In this document: piece by piece, positions 1 to 11,384 of the stretch
How positions within the stretch are numbered: position 1 is the first letter of the stretch
Layout of the letters: every line of letters starts with the position of its first letter
Assembly (NCBI GenBank): GCA_026874595.1
Contig: CM049314.1
Coordinates: 32,577,229-32,641,228, forward strand
Length of the DNA stretch: 64,000 nt
Reading direction: 5' to 3'
Origin: Sipunculus nudus
Taxonomy: Eukaryota > Annelida > Sipuncula > Golfingiida > Sipunculidae
The notes under the pieces: model-generated
Told to the model about the DNA's origin: nothing
What the model saw: the letters and a program-made list of their open reading frames with translations, nothing else
Database searches by the model: none
Translations under genes and position numbers: made by a program

Positions 1-3000
1 TATACTGATAATGAACATGTGACGTGTCCTGTAAATTAAGCAATACGGTAAAGAAATGTCGTAGACCTCTCATTATTTAATTTATTTACTGATACATCCG
101 TCAGTAAACATTTAATTTCCATTCATGTTTATAAACATTTTAAAGTCGTTGCCTAGAGATCAGTAGTTTATCTTGTGAACCTCGTGTAATTTACAAGATA
201 TTTTATTGATATGATATTTCTATTATGTAATTCTTTACCAGTTATCAGGCACGAGTAACTTATAAGTGACAGGGGGTTGTCAACTTATAGTAAGGTCATA
301 CTGATATGCGATCTGCGAAATCCGGGTATAATTTTGTAAGAAACATGGCGGCAAAAAACGCTTTCCAGATGCTAGGAATAATTAAAATAAGGTGCGGGCA
401 CGGAAATACAACACGACAGTAATCTCAATGGGGGGGGGGGGGGGGTCAATGGCAGGAATACATGTAAATGCGGAATGCGTTTGCGGGGACTCGACCCGTA
501 TGAATAGAGAAGAAGCCGTTATGACGCTCTTCGGTGATAATGCTTAAAAACGGCGTATTCAGGGATGGTGCTTCGTAAATACTGGAGTAGCGGAGATGAA
601 CTTGGTAATTTATTTATTTCCGAGAACAGAACCATATAAACTGATCTTCGAGTAGCATACGGATCGCTGGCCAGTACTGAAGATGTCCCCGGGGTAATCA
701 GCGCGGAGAGAATTGCGTCCCTCGAGTGCTAGGACCAGCTGGGCCACCGAGCAGGGCTGTTTCTCAGGTGACAATTACACGTACACTAGTAAAAAGTGAC
801 CCGGAAATAATCAGCTACTGGGAACCTGAGAGCGGTTGAGAATTAGGTTTGTTGACACTAGTCGTGCAGAGTTAAATGATATACATTGACTAGTGGCCAG
901 TGCCTATATGGCTGATGAAATTATACACCGTGCCCATCATTAATTCGGTCGATATCTTGTCAGATAGTATATCACGTTATCCTCATTGTTCCCACAAGTG
1001 TATCCATGCATTTCTCATGATACATATGAACGTACTTCCAGGGTTTACTACTATCTTTTGCGGTACAGCTTGATTTATGAAAAATGTGTACTCATTTAAA
1101 AAAGCGCATTATTAAGTATAGTTACGCCCAAGAAGCAAAATGGATATACGTTTCACTGCTAAAACTTGAATGAGTTTATACTTCGTGTTATACTTTTTTT
1201 ATATAACTCCGTAGATACTTTTATAATCACTGACGCATTCTAGCTTTTTCGCACACTCTCATTTTGATTTAATTTTTTTCAACTAAATCCTCCTTTCTTT
1301 TCTCTGCTTACACCTTTTTTTTTTCTTTTCCTGGGATATTTATATACTCCCCCTTTTACGTACCTCTTTTCGCGGAGCCGTATTCCGGAAGAGTGTATCC
1401 TTTGAAATATCCAAATTGTGTACAAAAGATTACCATCCTACACAGGATCAATGCCCCTTCCGTCTGAGTTGTGTGACCTTTAATCAAACTTTAAAAAAAA
1501 ATAAAAATTAATTTCAACAGATGCTCTTTTATGGCTTCTAGGCGCCCAAAGTTATGTTTATTTTAATTTCTGCAGTGCAGATTTTATTACATTGAGCATA
1601 GGCATTATATAACCGGATGTACTTAATTACTCAATACATGTTAAGGAGTAAACGAAACAAATTATCTAAGAGCAGACAGTTTCCACACATAGCTATTTAA
1701 AATAAGTCTCCCAGCGGGCGGGTTGGTATAGAATCAAAGGTTTACGTGTTACGCACCAATTAAGGGTCAATGTTTATGAGAGTGAAGCGTGTACAGATGT
1801 ACGCGAATTGCCCATCTCCACCAAGATCATGACAGCCATGAAATACGGCGGAATCTTAAGTTTCCACCATAAAAAGCCAGCCCCAGAGCCAACTATTTTA
1901 CAGCAGCCATTAAAGTGAAGTATTACGCACAGCGACAATTAATGAAGTACTTTTCTGGTGATACTCTCATATAATATTGCTTCTCTAAGGCAAGATTAAT
2001 TTTAGCATTGCAGGCTTCACGTGTGTACTAAGACCTAGTCTGCGCAATACTCGTTAATCTCATTTTATTTCCATCTCGGCACCGGCATATAAATGTTTAT
2101 GCCTATAAGAAATAGACTGTAGTTTCCTTTGTTTTAAAATGAACAAAGACCATATATTTGTATTCTTCAGCATCTACACCGTAAAAAAAAATATAACAAC
2201 GGAAAGGATAACCTTGACTCTAATATCGACTGGTTTGTATGGTGCACGTATATAGTGCAACAGTTACACTTGAAGACGCTGTCCTAATGGTACATTAAAA
2301 CAATATTGTCAGACCGTAAAACACATAGAACATCAAAAGTTTACTAAATGAAAAAAAGTCTAAAACACAGGTCAAGTTCAATGAAGATAAACTTTACTGA
2401 TATAATGACAACGTAGATTATAATAAAAGATTAGAACGTTAATATACCGAAATACGCTATTAAAGTTGAATGGATATCGCCTCTTCAGTTTCAAACCATG
2501 TATAAAACTCAGTGGACGTGGTACAATATTTACGCTGACAGATAGAGTTTAAAAAGCTCTGGACTATCATAATTCGTATCATCATTAAGCCCATGTCACT
2601 GATGCAATAACAAGAAAAGTGCAAAATTCATTTCATTACTGATGTTGGCTGAAACGTGGAAGGGAAGCCCGTTATTGCGGGTAAGCTGAAAGGACTTATT
2701 ATATATAAATTGATATACTACATGTACCGGAAACCTTAGCAAATTGCAGATGTCAACTATGTGTACCAGTTTCCCTGAGTCATAATCTTTGATGTCACAT
2801 ATAATTAATTGCAACTGTCAGTTATTACCATCTGAAAAGACTAAGAAATAATGCTCGATTCGGGTTTGCTTCGTCTGTAGCTTTATCATGGTTGTTTCGG
2901 AAAAAAGATAAAACAACCTCCTATAAACATACAGTAATCCAAATCACGTAACTGTTTTGGGAAAAGGGAAAAAATAGGCAAGTCAAATAAAAAATAGATA

Positions 3001-3532
3001 TACAACAGATAGCATCTGCGCATCAGGAATAAGAGTTTTCAGAACCAAAACAGATAACTGTCATGTTAAAAAGGAAGGCCAGTCGAATAAATGAATATAT
3101 ATACAATAAAGAACATCTGTACATTAAAAATGAAACTTTAAACGCTATTGTTTACGTCACGGGAAGTCTCTTCCGTTTATGGAAGATATGAAGTACCCCC
3201 CATTATATCTAGAACAGCTGCAAACGGCCCTGCATTTAATGTTCAAGACGCGACCATTTCCGCTTACAGCGAAGACAAACATCTGGATTGACAATCAGAA
3301 CATATTTATTGTTTCAGATAGAGGCGGCGTCTGAAGCCAGGGGATCGGAACCCCCATGATAGAGGCCACGGTATGTATATAAACGATGTTGCATAGCAGG
3401 TACAGCAGGAATCTTTAACAAATACAGGAAGCTGTCCATACTACCACTTCTCCGTCACAGGCACCTTTCGATCACCGTAACTTTAAGCTGTCAGGGGCGT
3501 ATATTATCATACCTCACGCAACGGCTATACCC
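1..3532. other. No gene recognised; AT-rich non-coding DNA
   Basis: No reading frame here looks like protein and no RNA gene was seen. The stretch holds a 16-base G run at 430-445 and scattered short A/T runs. A 53-base segment at about 3318-3370 is bounded by a pyrimidine-rich AG (TTTATTGTTTCAG) and a GTATGT donor-like site, but all three frames close quickly, so at most it would be an untranslated exon. Confidence 0.6.
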
Positions 3533-3821
3533 TACAGTCGGCCATGTTCTCCTCGACTTTAAAAGATGCTTTGTATAATAAGATGGTCTGGGTCCCACCT
3601 CCAAGTTTGCTCCCAATGCCACAACAGGAGTTATGCGACCAACGAGAGCAGGTGTCGCATGTGCTAAATTTGGAGCTGGATGCACAATGCGATACTACGC
3701 TCTCATTGGTCTGATTACCATTCTTTGGCCTGTACCAACCCTGATTGATGGACCCAGAGAATCTTTATATACAAGGCAGCTGTTAAAGCAAAGGAGATCT
3801 GGGACGACAGCAGTGTATAGC
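3533..3821. repeat. Long imperfect inverted repeat (foldback/hairpin)
   Basis: The left arm (about 3533-3671) and the reverse complement of the right arm (about 3684-3821) align over almost their whole length at roughly 70-75 percent by eye. They share the outer end GCTATAC, the block around CTGGGTCC and the inner block GACCAAYGAGAGC. The loop is only about a dozen bases (around 3672-3683). Because both arms read outward from the centre, each carries a short open frame and the two encode similar peptides (GPRxSxYT and LLKxRR in both). Most differences fall at codon positions that change the amino acid, so the peptide likeness is best explained by the DNA repeat. It could be a foldback or MITE-type element, or an inverted local duplication. 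No target-site duplication was identified. Confidence 0.75.
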
Positions 3822-4157
3822 TAGGAGCTAGGAGTGTAATAGTATCATAAAACAAAAGGCATTTGATTATAACTATTGAATCAAAAGTCAGTTACAAATT
3901 GAAGGTTATTCTTCCAAATTTAGTTGGCTTGTTCGTCTGTTTCTTCATCACTTCACTCTGGGGAAGGTAAGTTCATTGACAAACTCCGGATGGTATGCTT
4001 GAATCAGTAAATATTACCGACTGTGTGACTCTGTTTTTATTAAACTGTCAGATAAAAGTCTAATAGTATACAATCCACTGTACTGATTGGATTTACAATA
4101 TGCTGTACTGAACATTCTATATGTACAAATTAAAACTTTTCATCCTATCGAGCAAAC

Positions 4158-4163
4158 TTTATT
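4158..4163 (-). promoter_or_regulatory. Candidate poly(A) signal of the PKDCC-like gene
   Basis: TTTATT on the plus strand reads AATAAA on the minus strand, about 315 bases downstream of the stop codon of the kinase gene. It is the first canonical hexamer met after the stop on that strand. A second lies near 4036. Use of either is inferred only. Confidence 0.4.
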
Positions 4164-4476
4164 CTCAGTAAAAAAATGCATTAGCACAAGTATAGTGTTA
4201 TGAATCTAATTCATTTAGGCTTCAAAATGGCTAGGTGTCCTTTTTCACTATGGTTATTAAAAACGCTCAATACATGTGGAGTAGGACTACTCTTCCCACA
4301 ATCCCCACGACCCCATCATTGGCTGCACGTCCTCACAATCGCTGCCTACACCTGATCAAACGGTTATATACGCTCCAGACTTACTCCTTAGGCCTATATA
4401 TCCCCTCACGTAAAGTGGCTTTCCATTCCCAGTGTAAAACAGATAGCGTCAGACCAGCAAATGACTGCTTTTTATG

Positions 4477-5643
4477 TCACAATAACTTCTTTCCAACTAT
4501 ACTTTGGAGTCTCTTGCGTAAAATATCTGCTGAAAATTCCGAAGGGATATTTTCAAAACGGCGCCACATGTGTTGTATCTTTCTCGATAAATGGTAGTCA
4601 TGTGTCTGCAGGAGTTTATCCATCAGGTGATTTTTCATTTTGAATAAATTGTGAATCCGGTTGTAATTGTGACACAATCCCGCTTCACAGAGGTCACCGA
4701 ACGGGCAAGAACGAATAACGGAGTTCATTCCGTGCACGTTCGTTTCCGTGACGACGCAAGGCAGTTCCTCATGGGTCAAATCACCGATCTCAGCAAGTTT
4801 AAAGTGGCCATCTCTCAGGAGAAAGAAATCACGTGACCGCTCAGGAAGCCGGAGAGATCCGACTGGGGAGTGTTCCAAGTAATTCAACAAATCCAGTAAT
4901 TCAAACACCATATCAAGACGCATTATCCACGGCCATTTTGCGGTCTCGTGGATATGGAGAGGTAACCCGTACTCATAGACTGCCACCAGACCGTGGTCTC
5001 GAAGGGTCAAGGACTCCTTCACTGCACTGCGATAACAGAATCCCTGCAGAGATAAGATATTACGATGACGTAATTGTTGTCCCATGAGGATATCATGCAT
5101 TAAACGTGTATTAGAAATCATATAGCACCGCTTAACCCATTCACTCCTATCTTTATTTAAGGCATCTGGTAGCTGTTTAATACACTTTTGCACCGCTTTG
5201 GCGGTGCTGTGAACTTTCTTGATCACCAACTTCTTGCCGTTGTAAGTTCCGATATGAGTGTCTATTGTTGTACCATTGTGAATACGACGTTTCAGGGTAA
5301 TATTAGCGACATTTCTGCAATTGAAAAGGGTGAAAACTTCCTGAGGCCACCAGGTTTCAGCTACGACTCCTGTCGGTCTCAAACCAAATCCCGGATTCAC
5401 CGTAGAAGGCAACTGCGGTGAAGGAATCGAATTAGCAGGGACAAAGAGGACTTCGCTGAGGGAATTATCCATGGGGCTCAGCTCCACGGGCGCTTCCGTT
5501 TTGGCGTGTAGTTGGTTTAACGTGACGTGTAACATACTGAAGTGTATACATAATATAACAAGAACCACCACAGAGTATCGCCAGAAGAATTGGGGTAACA
5601 CTTTAGCGGAACGTAGGAAACAGCAGGAGCGCATAATCTCCAT
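4477..5643 (-). CDS. PKDCC/VLK-like secretory-pathway kinase, possibly a pseudokinase
   Basis: A complete 388-residue single-exon frame. A cytosolic start (residues 1-22) leads to a signal-anchor segment at about 24-41, so the protein is probably a Golgi or secreted type II protein. A linker (42-100) precedes a divergent kinase domain (about 105-370). The order of motifs follows the vertebrate PKDCC/VLK family: LVIK with beta-3 Lys142, LRHRNIL then GFCY (191-204), HSPVGS (258-263), and a C-terminal Cys cluster (C296, C313, C319, C324). Two N-glycosylation sequons lie at N114 and N123. The catalytic-loop Asp aligns with Glu268, the following Asn position is Phe273, and the DFG motif reads EIG (285-287), so activity is doubtful. 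The first ATG has A at -3 and G at +4, with an in-frame TAA one codon further upstream. Known PKDCC proteins are about 100 residues longer and multi-exon, so this may be a retrocopy-derived or lineage-specific paralogue. The frame is intact, which argues against a pseudogene. Other divergent secretory kinases (DIPK/FAM69) are a less likely home. Confidence 0.78.
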   Translation of the reverse strand: MEIMRSCCFLRSAKVLPQFFWRYSVVVLVILCIHFSMLHVTLNQLHAKTEAPVELSPMDNSLSEVLFVPANSIPSPQLPSTVNPGFGLRPTGVVAETWWPQEVFTLFNCRNVANITLKRRIHNGTTIDTHIGTYNGKKLVIKKVHSTAKAVQKCIKQLPDALNKDRSEWVKRCYMISNTRLMHDILMGQQLRHRNILSLQGFCYRSAVKESLTLRDHGLVAVYEYGLPLHIHETAKWPWIMRLDMVFELLDLLNYLEHSPVGSLRLPERSRDFFLLRDGHFKLAEIGDLTHEELPCVVTETNVHGMNSVIRSCPFGDLCEAGLCHNYNRIHNLFKMKNHLMDKLLQTHDYHLSRKIQHMWRRFENIPSEFSADILRKRLQSIVGKKLL

Positions 5644-7185
5644 TGTTTAGAATATACATTAGGCAATTTGTAAAACATTCAATAAGTCGTTCCCTGAATT
5701 AACCACACCTTTCGCCGCGAAAATAAATGATCAGAAGTAATATTCCTTTTTCTCTTTGGGAAGTGCTAGTATGTATTCAGCATGAATATACACAGAAAAG
5801 GCACATGAACAATATAAGGTGATGTTCGTAAGGTAAACAGCTGCATCACTTCTTAAACTGTCCTTCTGCTCGGGTTATATTATCCTCGCTGCGGTTTTGG
5901 TTTAAATCAACAGGAATATAGATAGTTTTTCTTGTAGCAATACATTCACAAAAATGTCCGAATATTCCTTAGCACTTGCGGCATAGTTTACGGAATTTTC
6001 ACAAACTTTCATTAGTGTGACATACAGAAGTTTACTTCCCATCGAAATACAAATTTGCGATTAAATTGTGACATCGATCAAAAATGTCCCGGCACAATTG
6101 CTAGCTTAAACATTTCTGCCGCACGTGACGTCATGTGGTCTGTGATATAACGTGCACATTTCCATGAAATCAGTCATATTCCTTGAAACGTCAGACGTCG
6201 CGATAGTACTGAGACACTCGGCATGGAACGATACAGACTCAACAGACGGCCCACGTGGACTCTCACAGACACCAGCCAGCTTTAAACTAAAAGCCACCGA
6301 CTGGGCGTGGCCTATTGATTAACTAGTTGCCTTGGCACGGCCACTCACAGTTCGAGGTTCCTGATGATAAATCGATATTAGCCACATCGGCAGTTGTGTA
6401 GAGGTTTCTCCGACTGCCAGAACAGAAGGGGAAGCTCTCTGTTCTCTAAGATTATGCATGTCTGCTTTAGATGTCATTAGATTTGCTTTTTATAGAATCT
6501 GAAATAAAGGTTAAAAGAGCTACTAGTTGAAAGAAAGGTAAAAGAAATGGCGGTGAAAGAAATATGGGAAGAAATAAAGATAAAAGAAATGAAGCATGAA
6601 ACAGAGAAAAAAAGGTTTTTAAAGAAAGAAAATGAAAAAAAAAAGGAAAAAAAGAAGAACAAAAAAGAGAAAGAAATGTTGGTACAAAAATCAATATGGT
6701 GAAATCTGTATAAAGTTATTATTTTATTTTCTGTTGATATAATATTAATGTAAAGTTACTATGACAATTAACGCAAATAAAAACACCATGGAGTATTAGT
6801 GCATGTCAACCAGTGATTTTTTTCTAACACTTACTATCTTCGCCTGAAGAGCAGGCAGGTAACTGAAGTCAGGTAACTACTTTGTTACAAAGAAACGCTA
6901 AAGGATAAAAAAAAACAATTTCGAAAATTTCATGCATTTATGTCACCAACATCTATATATGCAGATATTCTACTGACGGTAGTAGTTACCAGTTTAATTA
7001 AACTGTGATAAAAATGAATTTGTTATATGATTATCCTTTATTCTTTGAGAATGTCTTTAACTACGACTCGTTTTCTCCCGAAACTGCTTTCACGGTCGTC
7101 TTTTAACGTCATCCGTGCAGCCCTCCACTCTCACTTTCACAGAACACTTGTCAGTACTAACAGAAAATAATGTGATGTGGCTACT
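5644..7185. other. Non-coding; purine-rich tract at about 6490-6680
   Basis: This region lies upstream of the kinase gene and would hold its promoter, but no clear TATA box or initiator was picked out. At 6490-6680 the plus strand is almost pure A/G. A 51-codon Lys/Glu-rich frame (6547-6702, plus) falls in it, but such a frame is expected by chance in a purine tract. A tRNA-like stretch near 6305-6365 has a weak B-box-like GTTCGAGGTTCC and no convincing fold. Confidence 0.5.
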
Positions 7186-7189
7186 CTTA

Positions 7190-7335
7190 AAGAGGCCCTT
7201 CCCAATATCTGCCGTGTATTGAATGAAGATAATCTTCTTAACCTCGTTCCATACACAAGTCAAAAGCGCCGATCCCACGGTGCACCGACTGTCCGTTTGT
7301 TTATATCCACGTGTTTATTACATGTGGGGGGCCGA
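7190..7335 (+). repeat. Dispersed repeat K, copy 1
   Basis: This segment matches 11992-12195 and 21005-21180 in the same orientation. Shared landmarks are an AAAGGG/GAGGCCC start, a GATATCTG-like block, the core CGATCCCACGG, and an end near GTGTTTAYAACATG. The three copies are degenerate. The superfamily is not recognised. Here it lies just upstream of an RTE-like tail. Confidence 0.6.
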
Positions 7336-7441
7336 CAGAGGGTTTTCTTACTCTTGTGATTCTGTGTCTGATCAGTGTGACTTGACTCTGAATCGTGTTT
7401 GCATTCAACCAATTTTCCCCGATTCATGCATACATAATTGA

Positions 7442-7640
7442 CTTGATAATTGTGCATATTCCTTGAAGACTGATGACGTTCCTAAATGCGGATCATGTTC
7501 CGGATCCACAATAAAATCTAATTGATCGTTCATATCCCCATTCCCGAAAATGTAATGAGACTCGATCCGTTCATGATTGCGGGGGTATGGTGTGGACAAA
7601 CACACACACACACACACACAAACACACACAAACGGGAATG
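7442..7640 (+). repeat. RTE-like 3' tail repeat, copy 1, with (CA)n
   Basis: It carries the shared sequence of five copies in the window: TTGTGMATATTCCTTG, then CGGATCATGTTCCGGATCC, ACAWWAAAATCTAAT, a CATGATTGCGGGGG block, and GTGRACAAACACACAC followed by AACGGGAATGAA. From memory this resembles the 3' end of widespread RTE-type non-LTR retrotransposons, whose tails end in ACAAAC repeats and a GGCGGAGG-like block. A (CA)n tract occupies about 7597-7632. No reverse transcriptase frame is left. Confidence 0.6.
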
Positions 7641-8670
7641 AACCAATATTCTGTTGGTGTAGGCAACAAAGGAAAAGTGTGGAGAAGGATGCGGCTGCCA
7701 TCATGGGCCTTGTTTGGTTGGAAAATGTGAGGCGGAGGTTCCTTCCCAGGGATATCGACAGAAGCCTACATAAGGACAGGCGGTCAAATATAGCCCCTCC
7801 CCTTATAACACCATAGACAAGATCAAAATTTTCATAGCCCCCACCATGTTTTGTAAAATTTATAAAATTTTATTATATAAAAATATTTTTTGTTCAGTTT
7901 TCAGCACTATACAATGCATATTTTCCATTAGATTTAAACATTCAAAAACTTGGGCCAAAATTTATGCTTTATGCAAATTTAATAAAGCAACCGACATATG
8001 CAATACCCTACCTTATCTCAATACTGGAAGCTAAGTTGAAAGATCATTGAATAAAATATGACGAAAATATAAAATGATTGATGGATCAGATAGGAATTTA
8101 AAGAATGTGTTTTGCTCCGTTAAAACTGAGGCCGATGAAGGGCACTTTGTGAGGTGGTCCCCCTCCCCTAAAACGAGGCCCGCGGCTGACATCGTTGGTG
8201 ATATCAGATGATAACCTTGCCGACTTCACATTGGTAGAAGTGGCCAAACAATACCTTACGGAGTTACTGTACCATCACAAGGTCGACGTTCATTTCCCGG
8301 GCCAGTCTCAGATTCACTTAAACTCCCCGTCTTTGTTCACATGACCTCACAACAGCAATTCTACAAAGTATGGCCTCAAATCAGATGGTCTCTGATGTGA
8401 CCTCTGATATTTGTCATGTCACGTGATGTGGTCTCGACGGAACCTCCGATAAATCAACTGGCGCCCCCTAGAGAGATCGGTCACGAATAACGGGTACTGA
8501 CTGTCTGTTATTTTTGGATTCTTTCTTAATGGAATTTGATCCCTTGGGCGATAACTGTATCAAGGCTCTGTTTTAAGTCAACGAAAGTAAGAACATTTTG
8601 TCCCATGAAATACACAAAAACGAATTTCAAAAGATGGCATACGATTTGAGTTTATATATATATATATATA
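7641..8670. other. Non-coding; nothing recognised
   Basis: AT-rich sequence with a few GC pockets (7735-7800, 8130-8200). A short (TA)n tract at 8653-8672 abuts the end of the LTR that follows. Confidence 0.5.
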
Positions 8671-9534
8671 TATCACCCCGGAAGGAATTTACACGCCAGG
8701 TTCTTTTAAACGGTGACCTAAACCGGCTGAAACTTACAATTTTACTCAAAAAGATGGAAAAGACATGAGTAAACGAAAAATAAAGTATAAAAAATATAAA
8801 CTTACACTTCTCTGGATAGGCGTTCAAGACAAAAGTATCGATGATCTCTAGAGTTCATATAATCACACACAAAAGTCCTGTTTACTCCCGAATGTACAGT
8901 AAACATAAAAGTTCCTCTTGGAATCACGGCTGCTGATCACATGACACACGCGCACATGATATTGGAATACAAGCTTCTAGTCCAGCTCTCTTGTCCCGGT
9001 GTATACACAGGCAATGACGGCAGCCCGCAGACACTGACGTTCTACACACAGGACTCTCCTATATACCGATGACAACCGGTCAGACTACACTTTCTGGCGC
9101 GCTGACTTAGGAGATTGTGAAGTCCTTCCAGCATCTACATCTTCGATACGCATGCTTAAGTCACACAATCAGACCGCCTTTTGGCCTGTTGTCTCATACT
9201 ATTATGCGGACTTTCATTAATTGCATGTAAACTAATATGGACACGCCTCAAGAGTGCAAAACATGAAAAAAATAAGTATGCAGGTGCTTTGCCTTTGAAG
9301 TCTATAGTAACAAAGTGACCTCAGGAACCGTCTAGACATGAAATCCCTCGGAATTATAACTTTACTGATATCTTTAACAAATAAGACACATTGTTTTTCT
9401 TAACTAAATTCTGCGCTAACATCGATGTATAGTTCTCTATTTAGATGTACAACAAATTATAAAAACAATCATCTGGCTATACTCCTTACTTGCATGTGCG
9501 ATAAAATAACTAAGTCACAGTTTTCTGGTGACCA
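8671..9534 (-). mobile_element. Solo LTR (minus strand), same family as the 42.1-kb LTR
   Basis: Read on the minus strand, this 864-base segment aligns from end to end with the plus-strand LTR at 42095-43176. Shared landmarks in order are CTGTGACTTAG near the start, CCAGATGATTG, TTTCATGTCTAGACG, a TATA-like GTATATAGG, GTGTAGTCTGAC, CATGTGATC, TTTACTCATGTC, GTTTCAGCCGG, AAAAGAACCTGG and CGGGGTG at the end. The 5' end reads TGGTCACCAG. The 3' end runs into a (TA)n tract, so its terminal CA and any target-site duplication are obscured. No internal retroviral-type frames adjoin it. Confidence 0.75.
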
Positions 9535-9796
9535 TATATAGAAGTTTTGAAATTTCGCCGCCTCCTGCGCCATACTCACCCAAATGTTTACTTGGCGTGC
9601 ACATCACCAGATTTTTATGACCATTTTGTTCACTTCTAGTTTCGTCTCCTCGAATCCTATTTCTGCATGATTGATGCAAAAAAATAAACCTTTCTAAAGA
9701 ATAGGCCCAAAGCCTAAGGGTGGCACTTTTAAACGTATGTATGAATGTATCCATACATTAAGAAGAAAAAGATAGCATTAAGCCTTCAGAATTTCA

Positions 9797-10060
9797 CCGG
9801 CTTCTGTGGCTGAGGGGTAGACCGCGGGAATCTAAGCCGAGAGATCGTGAGTTGGAGTCTCTGCCGAGGCGGTGAGATTTTTCACAGTCGCCTCCACCTA
9901 GGGTGAGCGCTCTGCAGGCTTTATGGGAAGATTGTGCCCAACAGTTGTTTTTCACTCACAAACGAGTGCGCCTTTCGGGAGTTCCTTGTAATGACCACGC
10001 AAAGGGGATGACACACACCAAGGACCCGCAGGAGTGATTGGCTGGTCTGGTTGACTCCAA
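9797..10060 (+). mobile_element. tRNA-derived SINE, copy 1
   Basis: The head starts CCGGCTTCTGTGGCTGAGG, an A-box-like stretch, followed about 45 bases later by a B-box-like GTTGGAGTCTC. The body contains GAGCGCTCTGCAGGCTT, TTGTGCCCAACAG, TTTTTCACTCACAAACGAG and GCCTTTCGGG. The same body is found at 35495-35715 (plus) and 37820-38058 (minus). There is no clear poly-A or simple-repeat tail. The tRNA of origin was not determined. Confidence 0.8.
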
Positions 10061-11384
10061 AAATTATCACGTGAAAGCCCCCGTCATGTAGTCCGAAACC
10101 TGAATGGAATTCTTCAGATGTAAATTATACATAGTTAAGCAAGCTTTAAAAATGGAAGTGGTGACCTCCACCAATAATAAACCTTTAGAAATGCACAGGA
10201 CTAGGAATACTACAGAAGGCATAACCTGCCGTTATATTTCCCGAAAAGAAGAAAACTTGCATAAAAAATCGGCAGATCTTTCTGGTCCCGTCATAACATA
10301 CTCCTATCTTTCTGACCAGATAAAATCGGTCTGAAATCGTTGACAACATCGTGTTTTGTAGATGTTTTTGGGCTTATTTTAATCAGACTGCAGCACTCCC
10401 ACACTTACCCTAACCGATATGTTTATCTGGTCGGAAAAATCAGTAGATGGGCGGCAGACTTTATAGTCTGGGGATTGAGTAAAGAATTTTTCAGTATATT
10501 TTAGTGACAATGAAACTGTATTAACGGTGTACACAAAGTTTTGACAGTCCCCATCAGCGCTTTAGAGAAAATGGGTGAAATAATCCAGCCAGGGTTCTAT
10601 AAAGGCGCAGCACAGCGTCCGAGGACGGCGTCCAGGCCGGAATCGATCAGCGGAGAGAGTTTGGTGGCAAGGGGGCATGGATCGTTTAGAACAGAATAAC
10701 GCCTTTTTTGGCCACGCCCAAACCTTTGAATTATAGTGGTTCAACTGAATGATTTCGAAATCATTAAAATGAGGAAGACACCTGTTAGAAAACCACTGTG
10801 ATATCGGTATGGCAAAGAAGCATTCATAGCAAAACACAGCGTAACAAATAAATATGATTTTAAAATGACGGAGGTCAGTGTGTGTGTGCGAGAAAGGGGG
10901 GGGGGGGGGCTCCTTAACTAAAAGAACGGGCTGATAGTCAAGTTACAGAAGTTGTTACAGAATTACGTGTTACGTGTAAGTTACAGAATATCTCATCAAC
11001 AGCCAGGATTCCAATTACACAGACATATCATGGCTCCATCTATGTTATAACCAAGCTGTCATATAACACCAATAATACAGTCTCGCAGGAATATATGTTA
11101 TCACTCACAGCTGTTTAGCTTTTTCTGTATAATAAAAAAAGGAAGACCCAACCTACATTTTTATGGATTACTTCCATATTAAAAATAAACCAGATTCCAC
11201 CTCCACGCATTTTTTGCACTTTGCTATCGTTAATTTTGGTGCTCCACTTTTTAGTTGAACTACTGTTTTTTCCTCTGGTACACAGGTATTATGGTATGAA
11301 GCGAATGATAAGTTTCGGGAGATAGAGATTCTTTTAGATGGTGTAATGTTTTGTCAGGTATATTAATTAATAGCGCAATATATC
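10061..11384. other. Non-coding; nothing recognised
   Basis: No protein-like frame. There is a G run at 10898-10909 and a moderately GC-rich pocket at about 10555-10740. Confidence 0.5.

Noticed and set aside
716-765. tRNA-like head on the minus strand (TGGCCCAGCTGGTCCTAGC)
   Set aside because: The A-box resemblance has no B box at the right distance and no cloverleaf could be drawn.
3633-3824. Plus-strand 63-codon frame and its minus-strand counterpart (3491-3685) as real small genes
   Set aside because: They are the two arms of one inverted repeat. Differences are mostly amino-acid changing, there are no splice or termination signals, and no protein family was recognised.
4235-5421. Plus-strand frames opposite the kinase gene
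   Set aside because: They lie antisense to a coherent kinase-family protein and have no domain of their own.
6305-6365. tRNA pseudogene or SINE head with GTTCGAGGTTCC
   Set aside because: The B-box likeness is partial, there is no body shared with the three SINE copies, and no fold.
9797-9870. Functional tRNA gene
   Set aside because: It is the head of a SINE repeated three times, with mismatched arms.
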